Source: Fulvivirga imtechensis AK7
GTDB taxonomy: Bacteria; Bacteroidota; Bacteroidia; Cytophagales; Cyclobacteriaceae
Reading direction: 5' to 3'
NCBI RefSeq assembly: GCF_000331535.1
Contig: NZ_AMZN01000010.1
Span: forward strand, 1-64,000
DNA: 64,000 nucleotides
Positions 17,556 to 27,680 of the stretch are shown here, in pieces (within the stretch, counting starts at the first letter, position 1; each line of letters starts with the position of its first letter). The notes beneath the pieces were generated by a model, which searched no databases, was not told the DNA's origin, and saw only the letters and a list, made by a program, of their open reading frames with translations. The position numbers and the translations under genes are program-made.

Positions 17556-17632
17556 TCATTCTGAACTTGATTCAGAACCTCCTCGTCTGTTACTCCACAT
17601 TGCAAGGGGATTCCAAATCAAGTTTGGAATGA
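17556..17632. repeat. Imperfect inverted repeat of the TCATTCTGAACTTGATTC type
   Basis: TCATTCTGAACTTGATTCAG at the left pairs with TTCCAAATCAAGTTTGGAATGA read backwards at the right. The left arm is itself palindromic (TTCTGAA...TTCAGAA). This resembles short dispersed extragenic repeats seen in many bacterial genomes. Only one copy of this form is in the window. Confidence 0.6.
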
Positions 17633-17685
17633 CGAATCAACTTTTGAGATTCTTTTTTTATCGGAGGTAGATTAGCAACTTATAA

Positions 17686-19119
17686 TCAATTCCACCCCCC
17701 ACCCAAGGCACGATATATATTCACTTTGGCATCGAGCTGCTCTTTCTTTGTTTCAATCAATTCAAATTTCGATTCCAACGCCTCACGTTGGGTCAACAAT
17801 ACCTCCATATAATCCGCTCTTGCGGATTTAAAGAGTATATTGGAGATCTCTACAGCCTCTGTCAATGCATCCACCTGCTGAAGTTTTAAGTAATAGCTGT
17901 TGGCCAGGTTGCTAATGCTGGCAAGCTGATTAACTACTTCCATGTAAGCCTTCAACACCGTTTGTTCATAATGATACACTGCCTGCGCCTGTTTAGCGTT
18001 AGCGATATAATACCGCGATTTAATAGCATTTCTATTTACTAATGGAGCAGAAAGCTCACCCACGAGACCATACATTAGCGATTGGGGAGTTTTTACCAAA
18101 TATGCTGGGGTAAATGACTGAAAACCTATGCCAGCTTTCAGCCCTAACGATGGATAAAAATCAGCTCTGGCTATATTAATGTCCAAATTGGCCGCAGCAA
18201 GCTCAAATTCCGCCTGCCGTATGTCCGGCCGATTTTCAAGCAACTGGGATGGTATCCCTAATCTAATACTGTCCAGAATAATATCCTCGAACGCATTAGG
18301 ATCACCAGGGATGGTTCCTGAGTACCTGCCCACCAAATAATTAATCTCGTTCTCGGTTTCGACTATTTCCTGCTGCAGGGCATACTGCAAACTTCTGGTA
18401 GCCAATACTTGTGCTTCAAACCGTTTTACAGCTAACTCAGTAACCCTGGCAGATTGCTTTTGCAGCTTAACTATTTCCAGCACATCACTTTGGATCTTGA
18501 TATTTTGCTGTACTATGGCCAACTGACTTTTCAGCGCAAGTAACTCATAGTAGGCTGTGGCTATTTCTGCAATCAGGTTTGTAACCATAAAATTTCTACC
18601 CTCGATGGTAGCAAGATACCTGGTAAAGGCGGCCTTTTTTGCATTCCGAAGCTTGCGCCAGATATCGACCTCCCAGGACGCATATAACCCCGCTTCTAAT
18701 TCAGTAAATGGCTCCGGAAACTCCTTCCCCGGTCTGATTTCATTATTGGCCTCCAGCGCTCCGTTCCTGGTATACCGGCCTACCTTGTCAAGGCCGGCTT
18801 CAGCGCCAATCCCCACAGATGGCAAATATTCTCCCTTACGCTCCCGAACCTCACTTCTGGCAACCTCCATCTCTTGTAGCACAATATTTAGTTCCTGGTT
18901 GTTGTGAAGTGCTGTGTCGATCAGGGCGATGAGATTGGGGTCGTGAAAATATTCCCGCCAATTTGCTTTAGCTGAATTGACTGAATCAGCTACATCTATG
19001 GGGTACTTACCTGGTAAGGTCCTGTTTGCTTCCCTGTTTGTTAGTTCGGGAACACACGCATTAATAGTAATAACCAAAACACCTATTCCTAAACCTTTTA
19101 TGATATATTGAATATTCAT
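17686..19119 (-). CDS. RND efflux outer-membrane lipoprotein (TolC/NodT family)
   Basis: A 477-residue outer-membrane channel of a tripartite drug pump. The lipobox INAC places the lipidated Cys at residue 22. Two repeats of the outer-membrane efflux domain follow, with characteristic LIAEIATAYYELLALKSQL, and PDIRQAEFELAAANLDINIARADFYPSLGL in the second half. It ends with ALGGGWN, as many NodT-family proteins do. It is the last of three genes (adaptor, pump, channel), 11 bases after the pump gene. Confidence 0.93.
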   Translation of the reverse strand: MNIQYIIKGLGIGVLVITINACVPELTNREANRTLPGKYPIDVADSVNSAKANWREYFHDPNLIALIDTALHNNQELNIVLQEMEVARSEVRERKGEYLPSVGIGAEAGLDKVGRYTRNGALEANNEIRPGKEFPEPFTELEAGLYASWEVDIWRKLRNAKKAAFTRYLATIEGRNFMVTNLIAEIATAYYELLALKSQLAIVQQNIKIQSDVLEIVKLQKQSARVTELAVKRFEAQVLATRSLQYALQQEIVETENEINYLVGRYSGTIPGDPNAFEDIILDSIRLGIPSQLLENRPDIRQAEFELAAANLDINIARADFYPSLGLKAGIGFQSFTPAYLVKTPQSLMYGLVGELSAPLVNRNAIKSRYYIANAKQAQAVYHYEQTVLKAYMEVVNQLASISNLANSYYLKLQQVDALTEAVEISNILFKSARADYMEVLLTQREALESKFELIETKKEQLDAKVNIYRALGGGWN

Positions 19120-19130
19120 TTGATTTTCGT

Positions 19131-22100
19131 TTAATTTTTATTGCCATTTTCCGATTCTGAGTTGTCGTCATCCTTATGCACAAGCCGATCGTATTCTTCG
19201 ATAGAATGTACATACTCTTCGGATAAAGGCTCGTGGTCCTGATCCTTTATTAAATTGCGGCCTTCGGTTATTTTTCCAAATATGAAGTATAACCCAGGGA
19301 TGATGACCACTCCGAAAATTGTCCCGATCAGCATGCCTCCTAAAGAAGATGAGCCGATTGTTTTATTTCCAATGGCACCTGCTCCCGAGGAAAGCACTAA
19401 AGGGATTAATCCGGCTATAAACGCAAATGAAGTCATCAATATTGGTCTGAACCTGACCCTGGCCCCCTCTATGGCTGCTTCAAACACCGAGGCGCCTTGT
19501 CTGTGTTTCTGAACAGCAAACTCTACGATAAGCACGGCATTTTTTCCCAACAAGCCTACCAGCATGATCATACCCACCTGGGCATAAACATCATTGGCCA
19601 GCCCCATCAATTTTAAAAGCAGGAATGAACCAAATATTCCCACAGGAAGTGATAAGATCACTGCCAAAGGCATGATGAAGCTCTCGTACTGTGCGGCTAA
19701 CACCAAATAGACGAAGATGAGTACGACAACAAAAATGAACAAGGCCTCGTTTCCGCGGCTCGCCTCATCATAAGACAGATCTTCCCATGCTATATCATAA
19801 CCTGTGGGTAATGTAGCTTGCGCCACTTCCCTAATGGCTCTAATTGCATCTCCGGTAGTATAACCTTCGGCCGGAAGGCCTCTGATTGAAGCTGAGTTAT
19901 ACAAATTATACCGGGTGATTTCGTTAGGCCCTTGCTTTTTAAGCAGTTTCATGAAGGAAGAGTAGGGTACCATTTCACCCGCTTCATTTTTCACAAACAG
20001 GTCGTTGAGGTCGGATGGGAATCTTCGATATTCCGGCCCTGACTGTACATACACCTTAAAAAACCGGCCAAACCGAATAAAGCCCTGTTCGTAGGTACTG
20101 CCTATCAGGATGTTGAGGTTTTCCATAGCCCTGCCAATACTCACACCCTTTTGCATAGCCACCTGGTTATCGATCTTTAGTTCATACTGAGGATAGTTGG
20201 CAGCAAAAAATGTAAATAATCCTGTCAACTCTTTTCGCTCCCTCAGCGCATCCATAAATTCATTGTTGATTCTCTCAAACTCTTGATAATCGGTGGAATT
20301 TGTCTTATCCAGCATACGCAGGGAAAAACCACCTGAAGAGCCAAAGCCGGGAACAGCCGGAGGCTCAAAATATTCCACCACCGCTCCAAGATCCCTGGTT
20401 TTATGCTCCAGTTCCTCCATTATTTCATGAACAGTGTGCTTTCGCTCCGACCAGTTTTTCAGGTTGATCAGACAAGTACCCGCATTTGATCCCCTACCTT
20501 CTGTCATGATCTCATATCCGGCCAGCGCCGAAACCGACTCAATACCTTCTACTTTTTCACAGATCTGCTGAAGCTCCAGGGCTACATGATTGGTTCTTTC
20601 AAGTGTTGCTCCCGGAGGGGTTTGAATAATAGCGTAAATAACCCCCTGATCTTCATTAGGAATAAACCCGGATGGCAGTAACTGGTTTTCTACGAAAATC
20701 CCTGCCCCAAAAAGCAGGAGTATGACCAAAGTGAGCGCCCTGCGGTTTACAATTAATTTCAGTAAACCGACATATTTCCCTGTAAGCCGGTCAAAGCCAT
20801 TGTTAAAGCCCGCCATGAACCGGCTAAACACTGTCTTTTTCTTAGATTTTCCATGGTTGTTTTTCAACAGAATGGCACATAATACCGGGGTTAGTGTAAG
20901 CGCTACGAGTCCTGATATAACAATGGAACTAGCCATTGTAATTGAAAACTGCCTGTAAAAAACACCCACAGGGCCCGACATAAATGCTATCGGGATAAAT
21001 ACAGCCGCCATTACCAGGGTAATAGCCAGAATAGCGCCACTGATCTCTCCCATAACAGCCCTCACGGCTTTATAAGGCGACATATTACTTTCTTCCATCC
21101 TGGCATGTACCGCTTCAACCACTACAATGGCATTATCAACTACAATACCAATAGCCAGCACCAGGGCGAACAGGGTGATCAGGTTGATAGACAGTCCAAA
21201 AAGCTGCATCACAAAAAATGCACCTACCAGGGATACAGGTACAGCCAAAATCGGTATCAGTGTAGAACGCCAGTCGCCCAGAAATAAAAATACCACCAGG
21301 GCTACCAGTATAAATGCATCTCTAAAAGTATGCATCACCTGCTCAAATGATGCATCCAGGAATTGTGATACGTCATAACTTATCTTGTAGTCCATACCGG
21401 GAGGAAAGACTTCCTCCATTTCTTTCAGCTTTGCTTTTACTTCTTTGATCACGGTTGAAGCATTACTGCCAACGGTTTGCTTCAAAACAATAGAGGCAGC
21501 CGGATGTCCATCCAGGTTGGAATAGATATCAAAGAATTCACTGCCCAACTCTACTGTAGCTATATCTTTCAGGCGAATGAGTTGCCCTTCTCCATTGGCT
21601 CGAATAATGATGTTTTCGTACTGCTCGGGTTTGTTATACCGTTCCTGATAAGTAAGCACATACTCCAGAGACTGAGCCTGCTTACCTGAACTTTGCCCTA
21701 ACCTACCCGGCCTTCCTATAATACTCTGTTCCATCATGGCTTCCATCACATCTTCAGCCGAGATCTTATACGCTCTCATTCGATCCGGCTTTAGCCACAC
21801 TCTCATGGCATATTGACGGCTTCCCAGTATTTGTGCCCTTGCAATTCCCTTTGTACGTTCTATCTCCGGGATAATATTAACATTGGCATAGTTGTACAAA
21901 AATTTCTCGTCAGCATCCTTATCCTGGCTGTAGAGGTTTACATACATCAACATGCTAGGTTGGATAGGAGTAATAACCACTCCTTCGCGTTGCACAAGGG
22001 GTGGGAGTAATGGCATTACCTGATCAACCCTGGTTTTTACTCTGACTACGGCCTGGTTAGGATCGGTGCCCGGTTCAAAGACCACCCTAATGGTAGCCTC

Positions 22101-22361
22101 TCCGGCACTGGTAGCATCGGATGATATGTATCGCATGCCCTGAGCTCCATTGATAGCTCTTTCAAGAGGAATAAGTGTGGAGTTAACCAAAACCTCAGCG
22201 CTCGATCCGGGATATGCAATGAATATATTTACAGTAGTTGGGGCTATCTGGGGAAACTGTGATATTGGCAAATAATTAATCGCCAACCCTCCTGTGAAAA
22301 GTAGAACAACCGAGATGACAATAGCCAATACGGGTCTGTGAATTATTCTGCTCAAATTCAT
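19131..22361 (-). CDS. AcrB-like RND multidrug pump (HAE1 type)
   Basis: A 1076-residue proton-driven inner-membrane pump. Twelve membrane helices and two large periplasmic loops are laid out as in AcrB. The N-terminal FIHRPVLAIVISVVLL-like segment, GAQGMRYISSDATS and the TM4 motif GIVVDNAIVVVEAVHARMEE are visible. The TM4 motif has Asp-Asn where AcrB has Asp-Asp, a variant I recall in Bacteroidota pumps. The hydrophobic substrate range (drugs, bile-like compounds) is typical of the family but unproven here. It lies 27 bases after the adaptor gene. Confidence 0.94.
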   Translation of the reverse strand: MNLSRIIHRPVLAIVISVVLLFTGGLAINYLPISQFPQIAPTTVNIFIAYPGSSAEVLVNSTLIPLERAINGAQGMRYISSDATSAGEATIRVVFEPGTDPNQAVVRVKTRVDQVMPLLPPLVQREGVVITPIQPSMLMYVNLYSQDKDADEKFLYNYANVNIIPEIERTKGIARAQILGSRQYAMRVWLKPDRMRAYKISAEDVMEAMMEQSIIGRPGRLGQSSGKQAQSLEYVLTYQERYNKPEQYENIIIRANGEGQLIRLKDIATVELGSEFFDIYSNLDGHPAASIVLKQTVGSNASTVIKEVKAKLKEMEEVFPPGMDYKISYDVSQFLDASFEQVMHTFRDAFILVALVVFLFLGDWRSTLIPILAVPVSLVGAFFVMQLFGLSINLITLFALVLAIGIVVDNAIVVVEAVHARMEESNMSPYKAVRAVMGEISGAILAITLVMAAVFIPIAFMSGPVGVFYRQFSITMASSIVISGLVALTLTPVLCAILLKNNHGKSKKKTVFSRFMAGFNNGFDRLTGKYVGLLKLIVNRRALTLVILLLFGAGIFVENQLLPSGFIPNEDQGVIYAIIQTPPGATLERTNHVALELQQICEKVEGIESVSALAGYEIMTEGRGSNAGTCLINLKNWSERKHTVHEIMEELEHKTRDLGAVVEYFEPPAVPGFGSSGGFSLRMLDKTNSTDYQEFERINNEFMDALRERKELTGLFTFFAANYPQYELKIDNQVAMQKGVSIGRAMENLNILIGSTYEQGFIRFGRFFKVYVQSGPEYRRFPSDLNDLFVKNEAGEMVPYSSFMKLLKKQGPNEITRYNLYNSASIRGLPAEGYTTGDAIRAIREVAQATLPTGYDIAWEDLSYDEASRGNEALFIFVVVLIFVYLVLAAQYESFIMPLAVILSLPVGIFGSFLLLKLMGLANDVYAQVGMIMLVGLLGKNAVLIVEFAVQKHRQGASVFEAAIEGARVRFRPILMTSFAFIAGLIPLVLSSGAGAIGNKTIGSSSLGGMLIGTIFGVVIIPGLYFIFGKITEGRNLIKDQDHEPLSEEYVHSIEEYDRLVHKDDDNSESENGNKN

Positions 22362-22388
22362 ATCTTCTTTATTTTTAGGTGGAAAGAA

Positions 22389-23474
22389 CTACTCAGCATG
22401 AAGTTGATGAAGCTGAGAGATGGCGCCTTCGGGTTCTAAAAATTCGTAGACAATCTTCTGCCCTTCTTTCACTTTTCGCAGACCTTCTAATAGAATATTA
22501 TCTGTTTCTCTAAGTCCTCTCTTCACCTCATAGAGGTGTGTCAGTTCAGCTCCGATCTTAATTTCCCTGGACCTAAGGATATCATTTTCATCAACCACAA
22601 AAACATACTTCTTGTCTAATACTTCAAAAGTGGCTTTCTGTGGAATAAGAAGTGCATTTGGCAGTGGTGTTTCAATTAATATGTTCCCTGTTTCTCCATG
22701 CCTAAGCAGGCCATCAGGATTTGGGAATGTAGCTCTGAAGGCAATATTTCCCGTTTCATTATTGAAGTCAGCCTCTATGGTGGTAACCTTTCCTACATGA
22801 TCGAATAGCTTATTGTTGGCCATTAACAACCTGGCATTTGCCACACTATCCTTCCTAACTTTACTTTTATAGTCAAGGTATTCTGCCTCGGGTACATTAA
22901 AATAGACCCACATTTCATGATTGTCAGATAGTGTAGTAAGGAGCTCCCCTTCTTCCACAAGACTCCCAAGCCTTACATGAAAATGATCCATAATACCATC
23001 AAAAGGCGCCTTGACCTTAGTAAAATCAAGATGCACCTGCTCCAGTAAAACCTCCGCCTTGGCTTTATCTAACTTTGCCTTAGCCAAAGCCAGTTCATTA
23101 GGAGCAACAACATTCTTTTCGGCAAGCTGTTTGGTGTTTTCATATTCGATCTGCGCATAGCTGGCTTCCGCTTGTGCTTTTTTCAACTGTGCCTCATATA
23201 GCCTCGGCATAATTTGAAACATCAACTGGCCTTTTTTTACAAACTGGCCCTCGTCTACATAAATATTTTCCAAATACCCCCGTTCCAGCGCTCGCATTTC
23301 TATATGCTGAGAACTATGGACCTGGCATACATAGTCTTTGGTAATTGATGTGTCCTTTTTTACCGGGTTTGTAACTAAAAATTTGGTCTCAGACCCATGT
23401 TCTTCCTTATGTGACTGGCAGGCTGTAATGCACAATACCGCGCAGAACCCCACCAGTATGATATTTCTTTTCAT
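22389..23474 (-). CDS. RND efflux periplasmic adaptor lipoprotein
   Basis: A 361-residue membrane-fusion protein linking the pump to the channel. The lipobox ITAC gives a lipidated Cys near residue 19. A biotinyl-lipoyl-like half-motif (LENIYVDEGQFVKKGQLMF), an alpha-helical hairpin (about 95-150), the returning lipoyl half (TKVKAPFDGIMDHFHVRLGS) and beta-barrel segments follow in order. It is first of the three-gene pump operon. No regulator gene is adjacent. Confidence 0.93.
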   Translation of the reverse strand: MKRNIILVGFCAVLCITACQSHKEEHGSETKFLVTNPVKKDTSITKDYVCQVHSSQHIEMRALERGYLENIYVDEGQFVKKGQLMFQIMPRLYEAQLKKAQAEASYAQIEYENTKQLAEKNVVAPNELALAKAKLDKAKAEVLLEQVHLDFTKVKAPFDGIMDHFHVRLGSLVEEGELLTTLSDNHEMWVYFNVPEAEYLDYKSKVRKDSVANARLLMANNKLFDHVGKVTTIEADFNNETGNIAFRATFPNPDGLLRHGETGNILIETPLPNALLIPQKATFEVLDKKYVFVVDENDILRSREIKIGAELTHLYEVKRGLRETDNILLEGLRKVKEGQKIVYEFLEPEGAISQLHQLHAE

Positions 23475-23703
23475 ACTATTGTTAATTGTCTAAAAAAATT
23501 TTAGGTGCTTAAATGCTAAAAGTTATTGGAGGTTGTCTTTGCGGTAATGGGTGTGTCTGATGCTCCGGTTGGGATATGGGAACGAAAGCTTGACTTGTTT
23601 TGCTTCACGTCTGCCCAAAAACCCGGTAGCAGCATTCCATATGTCAACTCAGATCTCCTGTTGGAGTATTGAGGCGATCAAAAACAAACAAAGGACAACC
23701 CAA

Positions 23704-24123
23704 TCAGAAAAGAAAGCTTTTCCAGGAGTGGAAAAGCACATAAAGGGGAATAAATAGTTTGGTATAAGCAAATACCTGGTAATAAGACGATGCTATTGAT
23801 ACAGCTAATCTGGTCGGTATAAATGATTGGCCATCAAAGTATGAAAGATGCTTTTCGCCTGACTTTTCTTCAGTGTTATTATCGTCCTCACCTTCTTCTT
23901 TAGAGATCGGGGCTTCCGGTAGCTCTGGTAATCCCTGCTCATTGGTATGGGTGGTGTAGGCCATCAACACCTGAGAAGAATATTCACTACCTGAAGCATA
24001 AATATAAGGCTGCACCGAGGAACCGTCAGCCGCGGATAGATCGACACCCGTAACCGACAGCAGCAGGATTATAGCAAGCTTTAGTGCAATAAGGAGTGAA
24101 AAGTTTTTATCAGCAGTCGCCAT
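23704..24123 (-). CDS. Small exported protein of unknown function
   Basis: A 139-residue protein with an N-terminal hydrophobic stretch (about residues 9-28, LLIALKLAIILLLSVTGV) that could be a signal peptide or anchor, an acidic middle (EEGEDDNNTEEKSGE) and a hydrophobic C-terminus (FIPLYVLF). I do not recognise a family. It is supported as a real gene by a good upstream promoter (24141-24170) and by position. It lies 229 bp upstream of the efflux adaptor on the same strand, so it might affect that pump, but this is not shown. Confidence 0.55.
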   Translation of the reverse strand: MATADKNFSLLIALKLAIILLLSVTGVDLSAADGSSVQPYIYASGSEYSSQVLMAYTTHTNEQGLPELPEAPISKEEGEDDNNTEEKSGEKHLSYFDGQSFIPTRLAVSIASSYYQVFAYTKLFIPLYVLFHSWKSFLF

Positions 24124-24140
24124 TCTGGTAAAAGTAGTGG

Positions 24141-24170
24141 CAAAGATAGTTGCAAAACCAAAAAATCAAA
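24141..24170 (-). promoter_or_regulatory. Promoter of the small exported protein gene
   Basis: Minus-strand TTTG (24167-24170), an 18-base spacer and TATCTTTG (24141-24148) match the Bacteroidota promoter form. The -7 box ends 18 bases before the ATG at 24123. Confidence 0.6.
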
Positions 24171-24264
24171 ATATGCGGCCTATCATTCGGTAAGAAATCC
24201 AAAGCCGATCTTATGCTGTTAATACGCCAAATAGCCATAAGGTAATAGCCCACCTCCATAAATA

Positions 24265-25896
24265 TCATTCAGCAGGAAGGATAATTAAGAATGTTGTGCC
24301 CTCGTTGGGCTTGCTCAAGACTTCAATATGTCCTTTATGATTTTCTATGATCCTTTTACACAATGCAAGACCAACACCTGCTCCACGTTCTGAATGGTCC
24401 AGACGCTGGAAAAGCTTAAAAGCCTGGTCAGAGTACCGGCTGTCAAACCCTTGCCCATTATCTTTAAATGTGAATTTAATGTACTTGCCATTGGCTGAAA
24501 GATTGGGATATTTTCTTATCTCCTCATTTGCCAAAGTTTCCGCTTCAATCTCGATCACAGGGTCTCTGTCAGTGAATTTCAGGGCATTGCTGAGAAGATT
24601 CGAAAAGAGTTGATGGATCTGGATGGGGATTCCCTTTACTGTGGGGAGATTAGTGTATATAATGTCTGCCCCCTTCTCTCTGATAAGCAGGTCAAAGTCC
24701 TCTCTAACATTGCGTAGGGTTTTGCTAAGATCTACAGTAGCAAACAGCTCTTCATGCCGGGAAAGCTTGGAGTACTCCAAAACACCCTTGATGAGCATCA
24801 CCATTCGCTGCGCTGAGGAATTTATTTTTGACAGGTTTCTTTTTGCTGCTTCCTTATCATCGATATTCCTCTCTGCAAGCTCACTGAAAATTTGTATTTT
24901 ACGCAGTGGCTCCTGCAAATCATGTGACGCAACAAAGGCAAACTCTTCCAACTGCCTGTTCCTGATCTCTATGTCACGCAGGTATTTCTTCATTTTGTCT
25001 TCTGCCTGCTTCCTTTCAGTAAGGTCGCGTGTCACCTTGGAGAAACCTATGATGTTATTTTCATCGTCATGCAAGGCTGTGATTACAATGCTTCCCCAAA
25101 ACGTACTGCCATCCTTTCTTACGCGCCAGCCTTCGTGAATTGCCCTGCCATCATTTTTAGCCATTTCAATAAGCTGCTCCGGAAACTTCTTATCACGATC
25201 CTGCTGCCTGTAGAATATCCTGAAGTTCTTGCCAATAATCTCATCCTCCGAATACCCTTTGATCTGCTGAGCGCCTTTGTTCCAGTTAGAAATATTTCCA
25301 TCGGTATCCAGCAGGATAATGGCGTAATCCTGTACTTCTTCAATCATCTTATGGTAGCGCTCCTCACTCTTCTTTAGGGTCAGTGTACGCTCTTCGACTA
25401 TCTTCTCTAATGATTCCGTCAGAGACTTATATTTTTTTTCATTCTTCCGAAGGATCTGCTCCCTTTCTCGCTTTTCAGAAATATCCACCAACATATTGAT
25501 AGCCCCGGTCATCTTCCCCGCTGGGTCCAGCAGTGGTTTGGGGTGAGGCAGCACATTCATACGAACGCCATCCGGCCGCTCAATGACAATCTCATAGCCC
25601 AGAACATCGCGTTTTTCTTTTAAGGCTATTGCCATGGGACAATCCCCTAAAGACATTGGAACACCGCCTGTATCATAGATTTTCCATGATCCGCACCACA
25701 AGTCCTTCCCTAACACCGGAGTGCGGCCCCAAAGTTTGACAGCCGCCTCGTTAAAAAAGGTAATGCGGCCCTGCATATCACAGGCATAGATCGCAACGGG
25801 TAATTGTTCGATAAGGGACCAATCTCCTGTTTCATGCATGCTTAGGGCAGTTAGGTCAGCTTTACCGGAAGAGCGAGTATTTAATTTATGATGCAT
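24265..25896 (-). CDS. PAS-domain sensor histidine kinase
   Basis: A 543-residue soluble kinase without membrane helices. It has PAS 1 (about 25-140), a coiled-coil linker (about 140-180), PAS 2 (about 180-295), a dimerisation/His domain with the H-box FVASHDLQEPLRK (phospho-His325), then an ATPase domain with LFSNLLSNALKF (N box), FKDNGQGFD (G1) and GAGVGLALCKRI (G2). The H-box form is that of phytochrome-like kinases. It senses an unknown intracellular cue. The single-domain response regulator that precedes it on the same strand (57-bp gap) is its likely partner. Confidence 0.93.
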   Translation of the reverse strand: MHHKLNTRSSGKADLTALSMHETGDWSLIEQLPVAIYACDMQGRITFFNEAAVKLWGRTPVLGKDLWCGSWKIYDTGGVPMSLGDCPMAIALKEKRDVLGYEIVIERPDGVRMNVLPHPKPLLDPAGKMTGAINMLVDISEKREREQILRKNEKKYKSLTESLEKIVEERTLTLKKSEERYHKMIEEVQDYAIILLDTDGNISNWNKGAQQIKGYSEDEIIGKNFRIFYRQQDRDKKFPEQLIEMAKNDGRAIHEGWRVRKDGSTFWGSIVITALHDDENNIIGFSKVTRDLTERKQAEDKMKKYLRDIEIRNRQLEEFAFVASHDLQEPLRKIQIFSELAERNIDDKEAAKRNLSKINSSAQRMVMLIKGVLEYSKLSRHEELFATVDLSKTLRNVREDFDLLIREKGADIIYTNLPTVKGIPIQIHQLFSNLLSNALKFTDRDPVIEIEAETLANEEIRKYPNLSANGKYIKFTFKDNGQGFDSRYSDQAFKLFQRLDHSERGAGVGLALCKRIIENHKGHIEVLSKPNEGTTFLIILPAE

Positions 25897-25952
25897 GTTG
25901 GTTTTATTTCATGGTTAAATAAAGATACAAAATGCAGCGTTTAAATGCAGTT

Positions 25953-26375
25953 TTACCTCTCAAAACCAAGTAGAAATGGCATTTCCTGCCCATCAAAAAT
26001 TGCAAACAAGAGTTCTGACAGGTAGCTGATGCTAGCCGGTTTCACCAAATAGTGTGTAGCGCCCAATTGTCTGGTTTCTTCTATGTCATTTTCATAGGAT
26101 GACGTGGAATAAATGATTACAGGCACCTGCAAAAGACGGGAATTCTCCCTGATCTTCTTTAGGCAATTCTTACCTGATAACTTGGGCATATTGAGATCCA
26201 GAAATATAAAATCAGGAAGAAACGCCTGGTCTTTACTCAACTTCTCCAAAGCTTCAACCCCGTTTTTTGCTGTAGTACACTTGTATGAATGATTGATGTC
26301 ATGCAAAGCCAAAGCAAAAATTTCCCGATCATCGGGATCATCGTCAACCAGGAAGCAATTCAGAATTTGACTCAT
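25953..26375 (-). CDS. Single-domain response regulator (Rcp1-like)
   Basis: A 140-residue receiver domain with no output domain. It has the acidic pocket DDDPDD (11-16), the phospho-acceptor Asp60 in FLDLNMP, a switch Ser/Thr in IIYSTSS and the conserved Lys in YLVKP. This form goes with phytochrome-type kinases, in line with the PAS kinase just downstream. I place the start at the ATG at 26375. A TTG two codons earlier is less likely. Output is probably through protein contact. Confidence 0.92.
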   Translation of the reverse strand: MSQILNCFLVDDDPDDREIFALALHDINHSYKCTTAKNGVEALEKLSKDQAFLPDFIFLDLNMPKLSGKNCLKKIRENSRLLQVPVIIYSTSSYENDIEETRQLGATHYLVKPASISYLSELLFAIFDGQEMPFLLGFER

Positions 26376-26832
26376 ATTCAAACAGCTTTAGTAGCTACAA
26401 GGGTTAATACAACAAACTATTTAAAATAATTCAGCACAGTGTAAATTCTGAAATATAAGAACAATAATAAGAATATAAATAAAATATAACTACATAAATA
26501 GCTATTGTTTTGTGTTTAAACAACATATCATGCGTATCCAAATATTAGAAAGGTATTTTGTAAAATAACATCAGTTGGATATAAAAGGATAAAAATAGGC
26601 GGTCATTCTGAAAGGAGGAAGAATCTTACTAAGTGGCAAAAGTACCCTTGAACTTAGTAAGATCCCTCATTTCCCGGAGAGAGTGCCCGGGTCAGGCAGA
26701 ATGATCTTAAAAAGAGTTTTTGCCTGTTTTCTGATTATACATACCTTTAATTGGTTCTCTTGTGTCAAACTCGGGTTAAACTATCGGAGACTTAAAAGTA
26801 GCCTGGCCTAAAAGTTAACTTACTGGCAACTG
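26376..26832. other. Spacer with a diverged family 2 repeat
   Basis: This 457-bp gap holds the response-regulator promoter region (AT-rich) and a diverged family 2 element (26568-26776). I see no gene. Confidence 0.6.
26568..26776 (+). repeat. Family 2 MITE-like element, copy 1 (diverged)
   Basis: About 209 bp. The left end ACATCAGTTGGATAT is a degenerate form of ACGTGAGTTGGATAT found in the other copies, and the right end AAACTCGGGTT is a degenerate form of AACTCACGT. The body shares GTCATTCTG, AGAATCTTACTAAG, ACTTAGTAAGAT and CAGGCAGAATGA with copies 2 and 3. No target duplication remains visible, so this is probably the oldest copy. Confidence 0.7.
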
Positions 26833-27270
26833 TTACTCCGTAATACCCCTGATGCTCAAAGGGAATACGAAGAATTCGAGAAAATGCTGGTGAACGCTAC
26901 CGACATGGCGGGCATAACTGTCCAGACTGATCCACAGTTCCAACCTGTATTTTTCGTCCAGTTGGTCGAGCACCTCATACACTTTTTCGACTTCTTCTTT
27001 CAACATTTGTTCCTGGGGTTCACCCATGGGGCAGTACATTTGTATCATCCGTTCAAGCTCCTCTTCGAATATTTTTTCCACCTCTTTGTAATATGGGTGC
27101 AGTATAGGTGGAGAGGTAAAAGTTCTCAGATGAGACAATTCAATGGCATCGGCCTTTTCTTTTCGATCGATGCCCCCATCTGAGCAGGCTGCCAGCATCG
27201 AAACCAGCGCAGGCGCTCTGAGCAAAAGCATTCTGTCCTCATGAGATAGTTTTTCAAGTTGCTTTTCCAT
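26833..27270 (-). CDS. TerB-like small protein
   Basis: A 145-residue, mostly helical, acidic cytosolic protein. The segment ACSDGGIDRKEKADAIEL (about 28-45) resembles the acidic helix start of the TerB/DjlA fold (tellurite-resistance associated). The rest has the pattern of amphipathic helices. Function is unknown, and TerB-fold proteins are linked to metal or membrane stress. It stands alone on the minus strand, with repeat-rich DNA on both sides. Confidence 0.6.
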   Translation of the reverse strand: MEKQLEKLSHEDRMLLLRAPALVSMLAACSDGGIDRKEKADAIELSHLRTFTSPPILHPYYKEVEKIFEEELERMIQMYCPMGEPQEQMLKEEVEKVYEVLDQLDEKYRLELWISLDSYARHVGSVHQHFLEFFVFPLSIRGITE

Positions 27271-27512
27271 AGTAGACCAGTTTTGGTGAAAGGTGTGTAA
27301 TATTAAACAAAGAGTCTAAAATGAATGTTCCATCCTTTCGATTCTAAGAACCACCAAGCTTAGAGGTAAGCCCGGGACAGGTGCGATGACGGCTAGAGTT
27401 TTCTTAGAGATACTACTTATTGACCTGATTACAAATTCAACACTTCAGCGCTGCTTTACTAAACTTCCAAAAATTTGGTAAAGCTGAACTGCTCAGAAGC
27501 ACAGACAGGCAA

Positions 27513-27680
27513 ACTAGTGTTAAGTTAAGCATACTTTAGCCATACCAAGCTTTGTTCTTTTTGTCCCATGCTGCCTTAAAAAATACTTACGTAGCTATGG
27601 CTATGCTCATATTTTTTGCGTTGCCTGGAACAAAAATAACTGCAACTTATACGGCACAGTACACTTAACTCAACACTAGT
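27513..27680. repeat. Family 3 near-palindromic element
   Basis: A 168-bp element with terminal inverted repeats ACTAGTGTTAAGTTAA and TTAACTCAACACTAGT (15 of 16 bases pair). The arms continue to pair imperfectly toward the centre (GTTCTTTTTGTCCCATGC against GGAACAAAAATAACT), so the whole unit could fold as one long hairpin. There is no coding content. Its right end shares two bases with family 1 copy C. Confidence 0.75.

Larger units (their letters stand above)
17362..17685. other. Spacer with two dispersed repeats
   Basis: This 324-bp gap between convergent genes carries family 1 copy B (17393-17517) and a separate inverted repeat (17556-17632). No gene is seen. The hairpins may help end transcription from both sides. 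Confidence 0.65.

Noticed and set aside
24623-25138. A 171-codon plus-strand frame
   Set aside because: It is antisense to the PAS histidine kinase, which has all expected motifs in its own frame.
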